Assembly: GCA_965554225.1 (NCBI GenBank)
Contig: CBEVZC010000134.1
Location: forward strand, 1-8,033
Length of the DNA: 8,033 bases
Source of the DNA: BMS3ABIN04 sp965554225
GTDB taxonomy: Bacteria; Bacteroidota; Ignavibacteria; Ignavibacteriales; Melioribacteraceae
Direction of reading: 5' to 3'
The notes below the pieces were generated by a model. That model saw only the letters and a program-made list of their open reading frames with translations, did no database searches and was not told the origin of the DNA. The position numbers were made by a program, and so were the translations under genes. Below, one piece after another: positions 6,758 through 8,033 of the stretch (within the stretch, counting starts at the first letter, position 1; the number at the start of each line of letters is the position of its first letter).

Positions 6758-7261
6758 TTAGTATGAGACGGAGATCACAAATAATCCTATATAATCACCT
6801 TCCGGCTGATTGGCAGCTACATTTAAAGTGCCCCCGACCCATAATTTTTCATTCCCGACTAATCCTTTTCGTTTTAATCTGATTGAATTACCGCTTTTAA
6901 CTTTTTTGCCATTGTCATTTATTACATTAGGATCAAAACGCATAGTTCCAAGCTGCCCTGAATTAGCCCCAACCCATTGTGAATTAGTTAATATAACAGG
7001 ATTATATGTTACGGTTACCTTTTTACGCGGTTGACCTGTAATTTCGAAAAGCTTACCATTTTTAGGTTTTATTTTAGGTTGCAGCGGCGTTCCGGTTAAA
7101 AGGATTTGACCAAAATTCAAATCTCCGCTTTCAGCTGTAATTGAAAGAGGAACTATTAAATTTGAAATAGCTTTCCCCGATACACTTGTAAATTGAGCAA
7201 AGCTCCTTGTGCTGTAAAAAAGAAAAAGGGATAAGACCAATATCAGTCTGCTAAATTTCAT
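6758..7261 (-). CDS. DUF4402-like fibre subunit (167 aa)
   Basis: This secreted subunit has a signal peptide with likely cleavage FA|Q (22/23). The extension (about 23-47, including AISNLIVPLSI at 31-41) precedes the core motifs GDLNFGQILLTG (46-57), FEITGQPRKKVTVTY (72-86), LWVGGTLNVAANQ (140-152) and GDYIGLFVISVSY (155-167). It is the closest visible paralogue of the truncated subunit upstream: both have the DLNF..ILLTG block, a Trp in the middle (Trp96), a V.ANQ..GDY segment and an aromatic near the C-terminus. There is no Cys in the protein. Its role as a repeating or adaptor fibre subunit handled by the neighbouring chaperone and usher is inferred from context. The start codon has no Shine-Dalgarno. 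A hairpin at 7389-7428 lies in the 251-bp gap upstream. Confidence 0.8.
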   Translation of the reverse strand: MKFSRLILVLSLFLFYSTRSFAQFTSVSGKAISNLIVPLSITAESGDLNFGQILLTGTPLQPKIKPKNGKLFEITGQPRKKVTVTYNPVILTNSQWVGANSGQLGTMRFDPNVINDNGKKVKSGNSIRLKRKGLVGNEKLWVGGTLNVAANQPEGDYIGLFVISVSY

Positions 7262-7377
7262 AGTGTTAAAGATATAAATGATTTTATAAATAATAAACCA
7301 CTATTTAATAAATTTGGCCATTTACAGATTAAGAGAAACTTTGAGGCGGATAGAATATATTTAATTAACGGAAGTTT

Positions 7378-7428
7378 TTAAAATAATAGCGGCGTTAGCA
7401 TCTTTAATTCGAAGTTTACTAACGCCAC
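7378..7428 (-). terminator. probable terminator or attenuator between the first and second subunit genes
   Basis: An inverted repeat GGCGTTAG (7391-7398) / CTAACGCC (7419-7426) stands out in AT-rich DNA. As minus-strand RNA it extends to 10 pairs with one G-U (7389-7390 with 7427-7428), and a CTT/AAG stem can form inside the 20-nt loop. The outer pair is G-U only on the minus strand, so that strand is favoured. After the stem the minus strand reads TATTATTTT, a moderate U-rich tail. It lies about 85 bp after the stop of the 7513-8033 gene. Partial read-through would lower expression of the downstream genes relative to that subunit. Confidence 0.5.
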
Positions 7429-7467
7429 CGAGGACCCATGAGATAAAGGAAATTATTTTTTATTCTT

Positions 7468-7489
7468 AATTCATTATCGGTAATGAATT
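7468..7489. other. perfect inverted repeat in the 3' region of the first subunit gene
   Basis: A perfect 9-bp stem AATTCATTA / TAATGAATT encloses a 4-nt loop (TCGG on plus, CCGA on minus). It begins 23 bp after the stop codon of the minus-strand subunit gene. On the plus strand it is followed by CTTTTTGTTT, like a terminator, but no plus-strand gene leads into it. On the minus strand the tail is A-rich. It may stabilise the 3' end of the subunit mRNA or be a protein-binding palindrome; the role is unknown. The rest of the 7262-7512 gap shows nothing clear. Confidence 0.45.
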
Positions 7490-7512
7490 CTTTTTGTTTA
7501 GATTATATTTTT

Positions 7513-8033
7513 TTAGTTATAAGCTACATTCATTGTAAAAGTTCCAACATAATCGCCAGGAGCTTGATTTGCACTAACATCCAACGATCCGCCTAACCAT
7601 AAATATAAATATCCGAGTCCGCTATTATTGTTTACTAAAGCAATTGAGGTTCCAGTTGTTACACTATTTGCACCGCTACTATACGACGAACTGCCACCTG
7701 TCTCGTCAACATCCGGTGTAAAAATTAAGTTACCATTATTACCGCCATTAGTAGTAACCCAAGCATCATTTAGTAGTGTTACATTTGCAAAAGTTACGGC
7801 AACCGATTTCCCAGGATGTCCCTTTACTTCAAATCTTACTCCTGATTCCGGTGCAATGGAAGGAGTAGCAGCACTTCCTGTTAAAAGAATATCATTAAAA
7901 TTTAAATCGCCATCAATATTAGATATAGAAAGACCTTTTTTTAAACTTGCTAAAACATTAGCATCTGCACTAGCAGTACTTTGTGCGAAAACTGACGATA
8001 TTGAGAATAATGTAACAATTATTCCCGCTGTAA
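7513..8033 (-). CDS. DUF4402-like fibre subunit, N-terminus cut by window edge
   Basis: Reading the minus strand from the right edge gives 172 residues to the TAA at 7513-7515; only the first few residues of the signal peptide are missing. The signal ends SSVFA|Q (visible residues 12-17). An extension of about 26 residues follows (including ANVLASLKKGLSIS), then the core motifs GDLNFNDILLTG, FEVKGHPGKSVAVTF, LYLWLGGSLDVSANQ and GDYVGTFTMNVAYN. The usual G of the LNFG motif is Asn here. The middle is rich in Gly, Ser, Asn and Thr, more polar than in the paralogues, and the tail adds one Asn after the Tyr. There is no Cys. It is first in the visible gene order and followed by hairpins, so a major-subunit role is plausible but unproven. 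An in-frame Met start must lie just beyond 8033. Confidence 0.8.
   Translation of the reverse strand, partial: TAGIIVTLFSISSVFAQSTASADANVLASLKKGLSISNIDGDLNFNDILLTGSAATPSIAPESGVRFEVKGHPGKSVAVTFANVTLLNDAWVTTNGGNNGNLIFTPDVDETGGSSSYSSGANSVTTGTSIALVNNNSGLGYLYLWLGGSLDVSANQAPGDYVGTFTMNVAYN

Noticed and set aside
6810..7034. 74-codon plus-strand open frame
   Set aside because: Antisense shadow of the 167-aa subunit gene; no supporting signal.
7391..7426. Inverted repeat GGCGTTAG/CTAACGCC considered as an integron attC site
   Set aside because: The core words are in the reverse order for an attC, the right-hand bases do not fit GTTRRRY, and there is no cassette array or integrase; a hairpin terminator explains it better.
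1..8033. CRISPR arrays, tRNA/rRNA genes, insertion sequences, transposase remains, or phage genes
   Set aside because: No regularly spaced repeats, no tRNA-like cloverleaf, no transposase or integrase motifs and no terminal inverted repeats were seen on either strand.

Overview
The window looks like a chromosomal piece of an AT-rich, Gram-negative bacterium of the Bacteroidota/Ignavibacteria/Chlorobi kind. The signs are low GC throughout, mostly absent Shine-Dalgarno sequences on the minus-strand genes, signal peptides that place Gln right after the predicted cleavage site, and pilin-like proteins of the DUF4402 type. The lineage is an inference; no rRNA or other marker is present.

Region 1 (1-1365, plus strand) is a short housekeeping run: the 3' end of a DUF937-type protein, the membrane zinc protease HtpX, and a dodecin, spaced 12 and 28 bp apart. 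It closes with a strong hairpin terminator at 1333-1365 that touches the end of the convergent minus-strand cluster.

Region 2 (1359-8033, minus strand) is the main content: a divergent chaperone-usher surface-fibre locus. In transcription order it has a 5'-truncated DUF4402 subunit (7513-8033), two more full-length DUF4402 subunits (6758-7261 and 6137-6655), a smaller DUF4402 subunit (5538-6005), a PapD-like periplasmic chaperone (4712-5533) and a very large outer-membrane usher (1359-4715). The last three genes are tightly packed (4-nt gap, then a 4-bp overlap). The first three subunits are separated by gaps of 102-251 bp that hold hairpins and possible promoters, which would allow different expression levels.

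The inferred mechanism is that subunits enter the periplasm by Sec, the chaperone caps them, and the usher assembles them into a fibre by donor-strand exchange. Three subunits have an N-terminal extension of about 25 residues before the first core strand. The fourth has only about 10, so it cannot obviously donate a strand and is the natural candidate for the fibre tip. The chaperone seems to lack both basic residues that anchor subunits in PapD. The usher carries two tandem FN3-like domains and a Ca-site SdrD-like segment not found in textbook ushers. Every mature secreted protein seen here is cysteine-free.
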